A program made the position numbers and the translations under genes. From assembly GCF_009496285.1 (NCBI RefSeq), contig NZ_WIJK01000011.1, positions 1 to 64,000 on the forward strand: 64,000 bases of DNA. The letters run 5' to 3'. Below the pieces are notes generated by a model. The model saw nothing but the letters and a program-made list of their open reading frames with translations, had not been told where the DNA came from and did not search any database. The DNA is from Streptococcus mitis (GTDB lineage: Bacteria > Bacillota > Bacilli > Lactobacillales > Streptococcaceae). Each line of letters opens with the position of its first letter. Position 1 is the stretch's first letter. Of this stretch, positions 17,257 through 26,295 are shown in pieces.

Positions 17257-18636
17257 ATGTTACACAACGCATTTGCCTATGTCACAAGAAAATTTTTTAA
17301 GTCCCTTGTGATCTTTCTTATCATTCTCTTGATGGCTAGTTTGAGTTTGGTCGGCTTGTCTATCAAGGGTGCGACAGCCAAGGCTTCTCAGGAAACCTTT
17401 AAAAATATCACCAATAGTTTTTCCATGCAAATCAATCGTAGAGTCAATCAAGGAACTCCACGTGGTGCAGGGAATATCAAGGGTGAAGATATCAAAAAAA
17501 TTACAGAGAATAAAGCCATCGAATCCTACATCAAACGGATCAACGCTATCGGTGATTTAACAGGCTATGAATTGATTGAGACACCTGAAACTAAGAAAAA
17601 TCTAACGCCAGATCGAGCTCAACGTTTTGGAAGTAGCTTGATGATAACAGGAGTCAATGACTCTTCTAAAGAAGACAAGTTTGTGTCAGGCTCTTACAAA
17701 CTGGTCGAAGGTGAGCATTTAACAAACGATGACAAATACCAAATTCTCATGCACAAAAACTTGGCTGCTAAACACGGTTGGAAAGTAGGAGACAAGGTCA
17801 AACTCAACTCCAATATCTACGATGCCGATAATGAAAAAGGAGCCAAGGAAACAGTAGAAGTAACGATCAAAGGACTCTTTGATGGACATAATAAATCTGC
17901 TGTGACCTACTCACAAGAACTATATGAGAATACAGCTATCACAGATATTCACACAGCTGCCCAGCTCTATGGTTATACAGAAGATACAGCTATCTATGGC
18001 GATGCTACCTTCTTTGTGGCTGGAGATAAGAACCTAGATAGTGTCATGCAAGAATTAGGCTCTATCAACGGTATCAACTGGAAGATGTATAGCTTGATTA
18101 AGAGTTCATCTAACTACCCTGCCCTTGAACAATCAATCTCAGGCATGTACAAGATGGCTAATCTGCTTTTCTGGGGTAGCTTGAGCTTCTCTGTTCTTCT
18201 ACTTGCTCTCTTACTGACACTATGGATTAACGCTCGTCGTAAAGAGGTTGGAATTCTCCTTTCAATTGGTCTAAAACAAGCAAGTATTTTAGGACAATTT
18301 ATCACAGAAGCAGTTATGATTGCTATTCCAGCTCTCATTTCAGCCTACTTCCTAGCTAATTATACAGCTCGTGCTATTGGAAATACAGTACTAGCCAATG
18401 TCACATCAGATGTGGCTAAGCAGGCAAGTAAGGCAGCCCAAGCTTCCAATCTCGGTGGTGGTGCAGAAGTTGACGGCTTTAGCAAGACACTTTCAAGTCT
18501 GGATATTTCCATTCAACCTTCTGACTTTGCTATCATCTTTGTACTTGGCTTAGTTCTTGTAGTATTAGTTATGGCACTTGCTTCCAGCAATCTCCTCTTT
18601 AAACAACCAAAAGAACTCTTGTTGGATAGTGAATAA
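17257..18636 (+). CDS. vex3: ABC transporter permease Vex3
   Basis: This is the second FtsX/MacB-type permease of the locus, with 459 residues. It has an N-terminal helix (about 15-35), a large extracellular domain, and three C-terminal membrane helices from about residue 305 to the end. It is related to Vex1 and opens MLHNAFAYVTRKFFKS in the same style. CTAGAAAGGAA precedes the ATG. A hairpin terminator follows within 8 bp of the stop and separates it from vncR. Confidence 0.88.
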   Translation: MLHNAFAYVTRKFFKSLVIFLIILLMASLSLVGLSIKGATAKASQETFKNITNSFSMQINRRVNQGTPRGAGNIKGEDIKKITENKAIESYIKRINAIGDLTGYELIETPETKKNLTPDRAQRFGSSLMITGVNDSSKEDKFVSGSYKLVEGEHLTNDDKYQILMHKNLAAKHGWKVGDKVKLNSNIYDADNEKGAKETVEVTIKGLFDGHNKSAVTYSQELYENTAITDIHTAAQLYGYTEDTAIYGDATFFVAGDKNLDSVMQELGSINGINWKMYSLIKSSSNYPALEQSISGMYKMANLLFWGSLSFSVLLLALLLTLWINARRKEVGILLSIGLKQASILGQFITEAVMIAIPALISAYFLANYTARAIGNTVLANVTSDVAKQASKAAQASNLGGGAEVDGFSKTLSSLDISIQPSDFAIIFVLGLVLVVLVMALASSNLLFKQPKELLLDSE

Positions 18637-18643
18637 AAAACCT

Positions 18644-18688
18644 GCTACCTATTCTCATTCAAATGAGATATAATATAGGTAGCATTTT
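18644..18688 (+). terminator. Terminator between vex3 and vncR
   Basis: GCTACCTAT (18644-18652) pairs with ATAGGTAGC (18675-18683), enclosing a second stem (CTCATT/AATGAG), and ATTTTTG follows. A TATAAT (18669-18674) lies in the hairpin and could be a vncR -10, but no -35 fits. Confidence 0.65.
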
Positions 18689-18706
18689 TGATAGAAAAGG
18701 ATTTAT

Positions 18707-19363
18707 ATGAAAATTCTAATTGTAGAAGATGAAGACATGATCCGTGAGGGAATTAGTGACTATTTGACGGATTGTGGCTATGAAACCATTCAGGCAGCAG
18801 ATGGCCTTGAGGCCTTAGAACAATTTTCCAATCACCAAGTTGCTCTGATTCTCCTAGATATTCAAATGCCGAAACTCAATGGTTTAGAGGTTTTGTCAGA
18901 AATCCGAAAAAGCAGTCAAGTTCCAGTCCTCATGTTGACAGCCTTTCAGGACGAAGAATATAAGATGAGTGCCTTTGCTGCATTAGCTGATGGTTATTTG
19001 GAAAAGCCTTTTTCTCTATCTTTGTTAAAAGTACGAGTGGATGCTATCTTTAAACGTTATTATGATGCAGGTCGTAGCTTTACCTATAAGGATACCAAGG
19101 TCGATTTTGACAGTTATAGTGCCACAGTGGCTGATCAAGAAGTTGCAGTGAATGCAAAAGAATTAGAAATTTTAGACTATCTGGTTAAAAATGAAGGTCG
19201 TGCCTTAACACGGTCGCAGATTATCGATGCTGTATGGAAGATGACAGATGAGGTTCCTTTTGACCGAGTGATCGATGTCTATATCAAGGAATTACGGAAA
19301 AAATTGGATTTAGATTGTATTCTTACCGTGCGCAATGTTGGCTATAAATTGGAGAGAAAATGA
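18707..19363 (+). CDS. vncR: Response regulator VncR (OmpR/PhoB family)
   Basis: VncR is the DNA-binding partner of VncS. The receiver domain (1-115) carries the acidic pocket EDED near residue 7, phospho-acceptor D51 (LLLDIQMPK) and K100 (LEKPFS). The winged helix occupies about 125-218, ending VRNVGYKLERK. The 218 residues are typical. AAAGGA precedes the ATG. The stop overlaps the vncS start by 4 bp. Linkage to vex1-3 and fba mirrors pneumococcus, where the system was first linked to vancomycin tolerance, a claim later debated. Confidence 0.92.
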   Translation: MKILIVEDEDMIREGISDYLTDCGYETIQAADGLEALEQFSNHQVALILLDIQMPKLNGLEVLSEIRKSSQVPVLMLTAFQDEEYKMSAFAALADGYLEKPFSLSLLKVRVDAIFKRYYDAGRSFTYKDTKVDFDSYSATVADQEVAVNAKELEILDYLVKNEGRALTRSQIIDAVWKMTDEVPFDRVIDVYIKELRKKLDLDCILTVRNVGYKLERK

Positions 19364-20682
19364 AACGTTCAGGTCTATTTAAAAAGATATTTATTTATAC
19401 CTTCTCGGTATTTTCTACCTTAGTCATTTGTTTACATTTGGCCATCTATTTCCTCTTTCCATCAACCTATCTCAGTCACCGTCAGGAGAACATAGGGCTC
19501 AAGGCTACAGAAATTGCACAATCCCTCCAAGGAAAGGACAGTCAAACTATCCAGGAAGTCCTTGAACTTTATTCTCAAAGTAGTGATATTAAGGGATCCA
19601 TCAAGGGAGAGATGACCCAGGATAAGTTGGAGGTCAAGGACAATCTTCCCATTGATAAAGAACGACAGACGGCTTCCTTGGTCATTGAGGAAAGAGAAGT
19701 TCAAATCAAGGATGGTCAGACTATGACCTTGCAGTTTTTAGCTTCTATGGATTTGCAAAAAGAAGCAGAAGACATCAGTCTTCAATTTCTGCCTTATACT
19801 TTATTAGCGTCTTTCATCATTTCGCTCCTCATCGCCTTAATCTATGCTAGAACCATTGTTGCTCCTATTTTGGAAATCAAACGAGTGACTCGACGGATGA
19901 TGGATTTGGATGCAGAAGTGAGGTTGCGCGTGGATTCTAAGGATGAAATTGGCGATCTTAAAGAACAAATCAACAGCCTTTATCAGCATCTCTTGACTGT
20001 GATTGCAGATTTGCATGAGAAAAACGAGGCCATCCTCCAGCTGGAAAAGATGAAGGTTGAGTTTTTACGAGGAGCTTCCCATGAGCTCAAGACACCTCTA
20101 GCTAGTCTAAAGATTCTTCTGGAAAATATGCAAGCCAATATCGGACGCTACAAAGATAGAGACCATTATCTGGGAGTTTCTTTGGGTATCGTTGACGATT
20201 TGAGTCACCATGTCCAGCAAATCCTATCCCTTTCTTCGGTACAGGAACTGCGAGATAAGAAGGAAGACATCAATCTTCTGGATATGACCAATCTTCTATT
20301 GAAGGACTATGACTTGTTAGCCAAGGAGAGGGAAATCTCAGTTGTGAATCAACTGACTGACCAACAAACTTATCTAAATCCTTCGGTACTAAAGCTGATT
20401 CTTTCCAATCTTATCAGTAATGCTGTGAAACACTCTGTCCAAGGAGGTTATCTAAAAATTGGAGTAAAAGATGGCTGGATTTTTATAGAAAACACCTGTA
20501 CAACAGAAGAGCAAGATAAGTTTGAACAATCCTTTACGACTTCTAGTCGACAAAGTAAGGGAGCTGGCTTGGGACTCTTCGTAGTTAAAAGTTTATTGGA
20601 AAACGAAGAAATCTACTATCGTTTCGAAAGATATAACGACCACTTGGCATTTTACATGAACCTGCCTCAGAACAAGGATTAG
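19360..20682 (+). CDS. vncS: Sensor histidine kinase VncS
   Basis: This is a 440-residue membrane kinase. The first helix is about 10-33, the extracellular sensor about 34-140, the second helix about 145-163, and HAMP about 164-215. The phospho-acceptor is H241 in GASHELKTPL. The N box is ILSNLISNAVKHS near 346, and the G box GAGLGLFVVKSL lies near 400. It overlaps vncR by 4 bp (ATGA). The sensor domain is compact and has no recognisable ligand fold. No clear terminator precedes fba. Confidence 0.92.
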   Translation: MKRSGLFKKIFIYTFSVFSTLVICLHLAIYFLFPSTYLSHRQENIGLKATEIAQSLQGKDSQTIQEVLELYSQSSDIKGSIKGEMTQDKLEVKDNLPIDKERQTASLVIEEREVQIKDGQTMTLQFLASMDLQKEAEDISLQFLPYTLLASFIISLLIALIYARTIVAPILEIKRVTRRMMDLDAEVRLRVDSKDEIGDLKEQINSLYQHLLTVIADLHEKNEAILQLEKMKVEFLRGASHELKTPLASLKILLENMQANIGRYKDRDHYLGVSLGIVDDLSHHVQQILSLSSVQELRDKKEDINLLDMTNLLLKDYDLLAKEREISVVNQLTDQQTYLNPSVLKLILSNLISNAVKHSVQGGYLKIGVKDGWIFIENTCTTEEQDKFEQSFTTSSRQSKGAGLGLFVVKSLLENEEIYYRFERYNDHLAFYMNLPQNKD

Positions 20683-20826
20683 ACCAAGTGGGAAAAGGTT
20701 TACATATCTAAAAATAGAAGAAATTCAATCGAAACCACGGGAAAAACTAGCTTTTTTTGTGAAAAAGTGATAAAATGAACAATGTAAATGGGATGTCCCA
20801 TAAAAATATACAGGAGGCCTGATAAA

Positions 20827-21708
20827 ATGGCAATCGTTTCAGCAGAAAAATTTGTCCAAGCAGCTCGTGACAACGGTTATGCAGTTGGTGGATTTAACAC
20901 AAACAACCTTGAGTGGACTCAAGCTATCTTGCGTGCAGCAGAAGCTAAAAAAGCTCCAGTTTTGATCCAAACTTCAATGGGTGCTGCTAAATACATGGGT
21001 GGTTACAAAGTTGCTCGCAACTTGATCGCTAACCTTGTTGAATCAATGGGTATCACTGTACCAGTAGCTATCCACCTTGACCACGGTCACTACGAAGATG
21101 CACTTGAGTGTATTCAAGTTGGTTATACTTCAGTTATGTTTGACGGTTCACACCTTCCAGTTGAAGAAAACCTTGAAAAAGCTCGTAAAGTTGTAGAATT
21201 TGCTCACGCAAATGGTGTATCAGTAGAAGCTGAAGTTGGAACTATCGGTGGTGAAGAAGACGGAATCATCGGTGACGGTGAATTGGCTCCAATTGAAGAC
21301 GCTAAAGCAATGGTTGCAACTGGTATCGACTTCTTGGCAGCTGGTATCGGTAACATCCACGGTCCTTACCCAGCAAACTGGAAAGGTCTTCACCTTGACC
21401 ACTTGCAAAAATTGACTGAAGCTGTACCAGGATTCCCAATCGTATTGCACGGTGGATCAGGTATTCCTGATGACCAAATCCAAGCAGCTATCAAACTTGG
21501 TGTTGCTAAAGTTAACGTTAATACTGAATGCCAAATCGCATTCGCTAACGCAACTCGTAAATTTGCTCGTGACTACGAAGCAAACGAAGCAGAATACGAC
21601 AAGAAGAAACTCTTCGACCCACGTAAATTCTTGGCTGACGGTGTAAAAGCTATCCAAGCATCAGTTGAAGAACGTATCGACGTATTCGGTTCAGAAGGTA
21701 AAGCTTAA
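20827..21708 (+). CDS. fba: Fructose-bisphosphate aldolase, class II
   Basis: Fba cleaves fructose 1,6-bisphosphate to dihydroxyacetone phosphate and glyceraldehyde 3-phosphate in glycolysis. HLDHG at 83-87 supplies the catalytic Asp and a zinc His. HGGSGIPDDQI and VNVNTECQ form the phosphate-binding region. The start at 20827 follows CAGGAGG and gives the family length of 293 residues; a frame extending back to 20788 has no support. Codon use is strongly biased toward highly expressed codons. The last 16 bases of the gene, with the stop and downstream terminator, recur at 28141-28211 and mark the end of an inserted island. Confidence 0.97.
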   Translation: MAIVSAEKFVQAARDNGYAVGGFNTNNLEWTQAILRAAEAKKAPVLIQTSMGAAKYMGGYKVARNLIANLVESMGITVPVAIHLDHGHYEDALECIQVGYTSVMFDGSHLPVEENLEKARKVVEFAHANGVSVEAEVGTIGGEEDGIIGDGELAPIEDAKAMVATGIDFLAAGIGNIHGPYPANWKGLHLDHLQKLTEAVPGFPIVLHGGSGIPDDQIQAAIKLGVAKVNVNTECQIAFANATRKFARDYEANEAEYDKKKLFDPRKFLADGVKAIQASVEERIDVFGSEGKA

Positions 21709-21716
21709 TCTAGCTG
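21693..21716 (+). repeat. Left direct repeat of the island (fba 3' end)
   Basis: A 24-base segment spanning the fba stop codon (AGAAGGTAAAGCTTAATC, then TAGCTG) is identical to 28146-28169. Homology continues in diverged form through the terminator. Confidence 0.85.
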
Positions 21717-21731
21717 AACAAAACATAACAG

Positions 21732-21759
21732 AAACCTGCCCCTGAGGGTGGGTTTTTTT
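21732..21759 (+). terminator. Terminator of fba, left copy
   Basis: ACCTGCCC CTGA GGGTGGGT pairs with two wobbles and is followed by T7. It is the diverged counterpart of the hairpin at 28186-28211. Confidence 0.75.
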
Positions 21760-21834
21760 CAATTTAATTTTTTATAGAGTTGTGAGAATAAATGTAAATC
21801 AAAGATGTTGATAAACAAGTCTTTAAAATTAGAA

Positions 21835-21878
21835 AAACGCATATTATCAGGTGGTAAGAACCTTGATAATATGCGTTT
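21835..21878. repeat. Perfect 15-bp inverted repeat downstream of fba
   Basis: AAACGCATATTATCA (21835-21849) and TGATAATATGCGTTT (21864-21878) flank a 14-base loop. On the minus strand a short T run follows, so it may terminate minus-strand transcription. Otherwise the 500-bp gap up to 22211 holds only the fba terminator and a RUP; no gene is supported. Confidence 0.75.
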
Positions 21879-22057
21879 CATTTTGGGAATATTCACTAAC
21901 TTATATGGTAGATTTAATTTTTTATCTAAGATACTTCATATGACTAACAAAGTCAACTTGAAGAACTGCCTTAAATTTTATATAAAACTGATAAAGTCAG
22001 TAACCTAGTTACATCAAGGATGCATCGACCTAATTTGAATCATATTTTTATCAGATA

Positions 22058-22164
22058 TATAGTGTAATGAAATAAAATCTGAACAAATTGACTAGGAAAA
22101 TCAAATCAATTTCTAGTAATATTTTAGAAGCCAGACTGTACTATTGTTTATTCAACACACTATA
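22058..22164. mobile_element. RUP element, 107 bp
   Basis: The element runs from TATAGTGT to its exact complement ACACTATA and is exactly 107 bp, the published size of the pneumococcal RUP repeat. The body (TAATGAAATAAAAT..., AATCAATTTCTAGTAAT) looks like RUP as I remember it. RUPs are thought to be moved in trans by the IS630-Spn1 transposase and are bounded by TA. Confidence 0.8.
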
Positions 22165-22186
22165 AAATTGAAGTGTCAATAGAAAA

Positions 22187-22213
22187 ATGCTAGATAAAAA
22201 AGTCTAGCATTTT
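22187..22213. terminator. Terminator of the minus-strand XRE regulator
   Basis: ATGCTAGA (22187-22194) and TCTAGCAT (22203-22210) pair. On the minus strand a TTTTTC run follows. It overlaps the end of the gene. Confidence 0.65.
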
Positions 22214-22547
22214 ATTCTTCTAAAGTTTCTAAGATGAGGTTAATAGCATCAAGTAGTTTTTTTCGTTTTGAAATGGGTAGTTCAGAAATCAGTTCAAATG
22301 TTTTTGTCGTCTCAAAATCAGTTTCTTGATTAAAAAAGTTAAAAAATTCAGCTTCAGTGACTTCCAAAGCAATGATAATTTTCTCTAACGTTTCTAATTT
22401 TATATTTAAATTTTTATTTTCAATATTATAGATATAATTAATACCTAGATTGGCTTTCTCACTCAACTCCCACTGTGTCATTTTTTTCTGCTTTCTTAAA
22501 TGTCGGATTCGAAGAGAGATATGTTTTTGTAATGTGTATTTGTTCAT
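22212..22547 (-). CDS. XRE-family regulator, divergent from the PgrA-like gene
   Basis: This is a 111-residue protein. Residues 8-66 form a Cro/C1 helix-turn-helix (RIRHLRKQKKMTQWELSEKA, then GINYIYNIENKN). Residues 67-111 are a short acidic helical tail, perhaps for dimerisation. It is divergently transcribed from the LPXTG gene, with 141 bp between starts. An 8+8 perfect palindrome lies in the spacer of the LPXTG promoter, so the simplest reading is that this protein represses that promoter. AT-rich codon use matches the rest of the island. Confidence 0.82.
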   Translation of the reverse strand: MNKYTLQKHISLRIRHLRKQKKMTQWELSEKANLGINYIYNIENKNLNIKLETLEKIIIALEVTEAEFFNFFNQETDFETTKTFELISELPISKRKKLLDAINLILETLEE

Positions 22548-22629
22548 ATAATCCCCTAATTTCTCTATTGTAACTCTTAAATTATCACCACAAATCCCCT
22601 CTGTAGAGTTAAAATTATACTGAAATCAC

Positions 22630-22658
22630 TTTACAAAATAGGTATTTTGTATTAAACT
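22630..22658 (+). promoter_or_regulatory. Promoter and palindromic operator of the PgrA-like gene
   Basis: TTTACA (22630-22635), a 17-bp spacer and TAAACT (22653-22658) form the promoter. The perfect inverted repeat ACAAAATA GG TATTTTGT (22633-22650) covers the -35 edge and the spacer, as expected of a repressor site. Confidence 0.65.
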
Positions 22659-22688
22659 AATGGAAGAACGACTTATAAGGAGTGAAAT

Positions 22689-25178
22689 ATGGATAAACGC
22701 ACAAAATGGAGTTTAGCAGCAGCTGCACTTGTTACAGCTAGCCTAGCAAAGGTTGAAGATGTCAATGCTAAGGAATTAACTGAACAAGGACTTTCTTCTC
22801 AAGTAGTCACTGAGCAAACATCAACTAAAACCGTAGAAATTACAAAAGAACAAGTCAATCACGCAAAAGAAAACGTGAAACATGCTGAACAAACTGTTGA
22901 AAATGCACGTACAGTGAATGACAATGCCATTCAAACAGTAACAGAACTTGAAAAACAGGTATCTGTAGCGAAACAAAATGTACAAGATGCAGAAACGAAT
23001 CAAAAAGCATCTGATATATCTATTGCTGAAGCGGAAGATAAACTAACCAATGCAGTTGAACAGGTTAATAATGCAACAATGCAACATTCAGTATCAGCTG
23101 ATCAAGTAACTCATGCTAATCAAACCATTGAAGTTGAAATAACAAAACTCAAACAAGCAACTGAACAAGTAAACGAACAAGAACATATCGTTCAATCAGC
23201 ACAAGATCGTGTTCAAGAAGTTGAAGAATCTATTCGTCATACAAATGAACGTGAACTAACTGATGCACTTACTCAAGCAAAAACAGTTGTAGAGCAGTCA
23301 AAAGATGCGGTTACACTAGCTGAGCATCAAGTCGACGATGCAAAAGCAGCTGATAACAAACGTAATGAAACAATCAATATCTTAGACGAAAAAGTTACCC
23401 AAGCAACAACCAACAATGTTATTGCAAATAATACAGTAACAAACAAAGAAGCAGAGGTTAAGGTAGCAGAACAACGAGTGCAAGAAGCACAACAAATGCT
23501 GAATGAAGCGACCACAACACTAAAAACATTAACAACGAATCAAGTCGTAAATACATTAACTCTTAGTGATGAATATATTAAAGCACTAAAAGAAGATGAC
23601 GAAGTAACCTTGAAACGTATTAATGAAATCGTTGGTGATAAAAATGAATACAAGTCAAACGAAGTTGATAAAACTCGAAGTGTTGATATTCGAAATTTAA
23701 CATATGACCAACAATTAGAATTGACACAATTTGCAGCTGATTTGATTAATCAAGTACGTAAGCAATACGGATCACCACTTGTTACAATTACAAAAGACTC
23801 TCTTAAATTTGCAAATACAGTTGTACGTAGAGATGAAGCAAATGGTTATCAAATGGATGATGGGCATGATGTTAAGGTCATTAATGAGGTTGCACATGAG
23901 TTTGGCCTAAAAACCGGTAAAAATCTTCAATTTTATGAAAACCTATTTTCATATGGATTTAATGACGATGATTATGAAAATGAGTACAAACACTTAGGTG
24001 TAAATGCTGATCAGTTCTATACTAAAACAATGGATGAAGCTAAAGCTACCATTTATAAATCATTAGAAGCATTCTTATTCAATGGATATGAATGGGAACA
24101 CGCACGAAGTGTTGTAGGTTATACAAATGAACCAGCATATTTTGGCCTTGCTATTGGACATGGATTAGCCGTTGGTAAGACACATTTCGAATATGTAGAA
24201 CCACGTTATATTAAAGATCCATCAAAATTTGATACTACTGAAATTAAAGTGGAGTCACCAACCGAACGTATTGAACAAGCAAAAGCTGAAGTTACGAATG
24301 CAGAAGTTACTCTTTCTAAAGCAAAGACTGAATTAGTTGAAAAACAAACCGAATTAGCAACTGCAAAAGAACAGGCTCAAGCAACAGGTCTCATTCTTGC
24401 AGATGCAAAAGAAGCACTTACAAAAGCTAAGGAATCTAAAGAACAGACTCCTGATGCAGTAACAAAACTAGAATTAGCCAAAGATAACCTTCGTAAAGCT
24501 GAATTTGAAAAAGAAACGGCAGAAGAAAAACTTAAATCGATTTCTAAAACAAAAGAAGAAAAAGAAAAAGATCTACTTGCAGCTAAAGAAAAGTTGAGTC
24601 AAGATAATAACGAATTAAAATCTCGTAAAGATAACCTTTCAGCTATTGAACAACGTTATAATGAAGCAGTTAAGCAATTGACAGATGCTAAAGAAAACTT
24701 TAATATCACATTAAACGTATTAACGGAAGCAAAACAAGAACTTAAAACTGCACAAGATAAAGTTACTGCTTTGAAAAATGGACCTAAACTATTAGAAGCT
24801 GCAAAACATACACTTAATCAACTCACACACGAGTATGAAAAAGCTCTAGACTTACAACATACAAGTGAACTAGAATTGAAAAAGGCAATTTCTGAGCTTA
24901 CTAACGCAACTCATGAATATCAAGTAATTAAAGCTCAATATGACGCATATCAAGCAACGCTAAAACCATCAACCGATGTAAAAGATAGTAAAGATCAAAA
25001 TCTGAAAGGGAAAAAAGAGACTCAAAGTGCGAATCAGGTTGTTAGCTATAGCCGTGTAGCTAGAAATAAAGAATTGCCAAAAACTGGTAGTGCAAGCTCT
25101 GTTTTAACCTTGATTGGCCTAGGTGCACTTAGCTTACTTGGAGTAACACGTTCAAAACGCAAAAAAGAGGATAGATAA
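22689..25178 (+). CDS. LPXTG-anchored surface protein, Sec10/PgrA surface-exclusion family
   Basis: This is an 829-residue cell-wall protein. A signal peptide (about 1-28) opens MDKRTKWSLAAAALVTASLA. Residues 45-290 and 525-760 are long Ala/Gln/Glu/Lys-rich coiled coils. Between them, about 325-515, lies a globular CAP-like domain typical of the Sec10/PgrA (PrgA) family, with LINQVRKQYGSPLVTITKDS and YFGLAIGHGLAVG. The sortase signal LPKTG is at 796-800, followed by a hydrophobic segment and RSKRKKEDR. PrgA of enterococcal plasmid pCF10 blocks entry of identical plasmids and extends from the wall as a stalk. No conjugation genes are present here. Codon use differs sharply from fba. TAATG couples it to the lipoprotein downstream. 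Confidence 0.88.
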   Translation: MDKRTKWSLAAAALVTASLAKVEDVNAKELTEQGLSSQVVTEQTSTKTVEITKEQVNHAKENVKHAEQTVENARTVNDNAIQTVTELEKQVSVAKQNVQDAETNQKASDISIAEAEDKLTNAVEQVNNATMQHSVSADQVTHANQTIEVEITKLKQATEQVNEQEHIVQSAQDRVQEVEESIRHTNERELTDALTQAKTVVEQSKDAVTLAEHQVDDAKAADNKRNETINILDEKVTQATTNNVIANNTVTNKEAEVKVAEQRVQEAQQMLNEATTTLKTLTTNQVVNTLTLSDEYIKALKEDDEVTLKRINEIVGDKNEYKSNEVDKTRSVDIRNLTYDQQLELTQFAADLINQVRKQYGSPLVTITKDSLKFANTVVRRDEANGYQMDDGHDVKVINEVAHEFGLKTGKNLQFYENLFSYGFNDDDYENEYKHLGVNADQFYTKTMDEAKATIYKSLEAFLFNGYEWEHARSVVGYTNEPAYFGLAIGHGLAVGKTHFEYVEPRYIKDPSKFDTTEIKVESPTERIEQAKAEVTNAEVTLSKAKTELVEKQTELATAKEQAQATGLILADAKEALTKAKESKEQTPDAVTKLELAKDNLRKAEFEKETAEEKLKSISKTKEEKEKDLLAAKEKLSQDNNELKSRKDNLSAIEQRYNEAVKQLTDAKENFNITLNVLTEAKQELKTAQDKVTALKNGPKLLEAAKHTLNQLTHEYEKALDLQHTSELELKKAISELTNATHEYQVIKAQYDAYQATLKPSTDVKDSKDQNLKGKKETQSANQVVSYSRVARNKELPKTGSASSVLTLIGLGALSLLGVTRSKRKKEDR

Positions 25179-26263
25179 TGAAAAGAGTCAGTATATTTGT
25201 TTCATTGATATTCTTATTAGTTTTGTTAACAGGTTGTGGTAAGAATCTTAACGGTATTTATGAAGGGAAAAATGGGATAGTTTCATATCGCTTGGAGATC
25301 AAAGATAAAGTAGCATCTTTGAGAATGAATGCCTTGGTTTTTGAGGATAATGTGGATCTATCTGTTGATTCTAAAAATAAGGAGTTAACTGGAACATATA
25401 GGGATGACGAAGTAAGCTTATCTTATGAAATGAAGGAAGAGTCTCTGACTTTAACACCGAAAAATTCAGGAGCTTTAAAAATCACCTCAGATTCAGTTGT
25501 ACTGAAAAAAATAACCGGAAATGGTGAAAAAGAATCAGAAAAGCACTCTTCTTCAACTCAGAGTGAAGATGCTGGAACATCAACAAAATCATCAACTAAT
25601 AAAAGCTCACAAAAGAGTAGTTCTACAGAAGAAAAGTCCTCGACCACTTTGGATGTGACTGCTATCCAGTCAGGAGAGTTTTCTAGTCTAGTTGGAACCT
25701 GGCAGAATGCTAATGGGAAAGTCTTGAAATTTGATCGACAAGGTCTTGTCGAACCACAAGATACGCGATTGAATACAAATCGATCCACTCTTGAAGGAGG
25801 GATTTTAAAGGCTAGTTTACAGCATGGATTTACTGGTTCAATGATTTACTTGGCGCCCAGTGGAACAGTTTTTCCAGATGGAGTAGATGGAAAACATGAT
25901 GCTTCTGATAGTTCAAAAGATAGAATCTGGACTGGACAACAAGGTATATTTTCAGATGCAAATGATTTTTACTACAAGATGAGCACGGAGCTTTTAGATA
26001 CGACAGGAACTACTGTGAAACGTAGTGGAGAAGATGCACGTAAACGGCGTAATACTGGTGTTTGGTTAAGTGGTGGACAGTCCTCCGTTGATTATGCAAA
26101 CGAAAAGCTAGGTTTTAAAGAGCGTGAAGTATTTGCAGGAAACTACGGTATGACAGATGAAATCCCCTATAATGCAGTTCATAGTACAGATGGTTCTGTA
26201 GTTTGGGTCTATCAAAACGGGGTAATCTTACAAGAAGACGGACAAATTCTTTATGAACCGTGA
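25178..26263 (+). CDS. Lipoprotein with DUF6287-type domain
   Basis: This is a 361-residue secreted lipoprotein. The lipobox LLTGC places the lipidated Cys at residue 20. Residues 22-110 form a small beta-rich domain of the lipocalin-like kind seen in streptococcal lipoproteins. Residues 112-150 are a Ser/Thr/Lys linker. About 160-260 is the DUF6287-like segment (SLVGTWQNANGKVLKFDRQG), and the rest is an unassigned C-terminal domain. The function is unknown. Its start overlaps the LPXTG gene stop, so the wall protein and lipoprotein are made together. Base composition is closer to the core genome than that of the LPXTG gene. Confidence 0.82.
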   Translation: MKRVSIFVSLIFLLVLLTGCGKNLNGIYEGKNGIVSYRLEIKDKVASLRMNALVFEDNVDLSVDSKNKELTGTYRDDEVSLSYEMKEESLTLTPKNSGALKITSDSVVLKKITGNGEKESEKHSSSTQSEDAGTSTKSSTNKSSQKSSSTEEKSSTTLDVTAIQSGEFSSLVGTWQNANGKVLKFDRQGLVEPQDTRLNTNRSTLEGGILKASLQHGFTGSMIYLAPSGTVFPDGVDGKHDASDSSKDRIWTGQQGIFSDANDFYYKMSTELLDTTGTTVKRSGEDARKRRNTGVWLSGGQSSVDYANEKLGFKEREVFAGNYGMTDEIPYNAVHSTDGSVVWVYQNGVILQEDGQILYEP

Positions 26264-26295
26264 GTGGGAGTTAGTATAAAGAAAAGGAAATGGAA

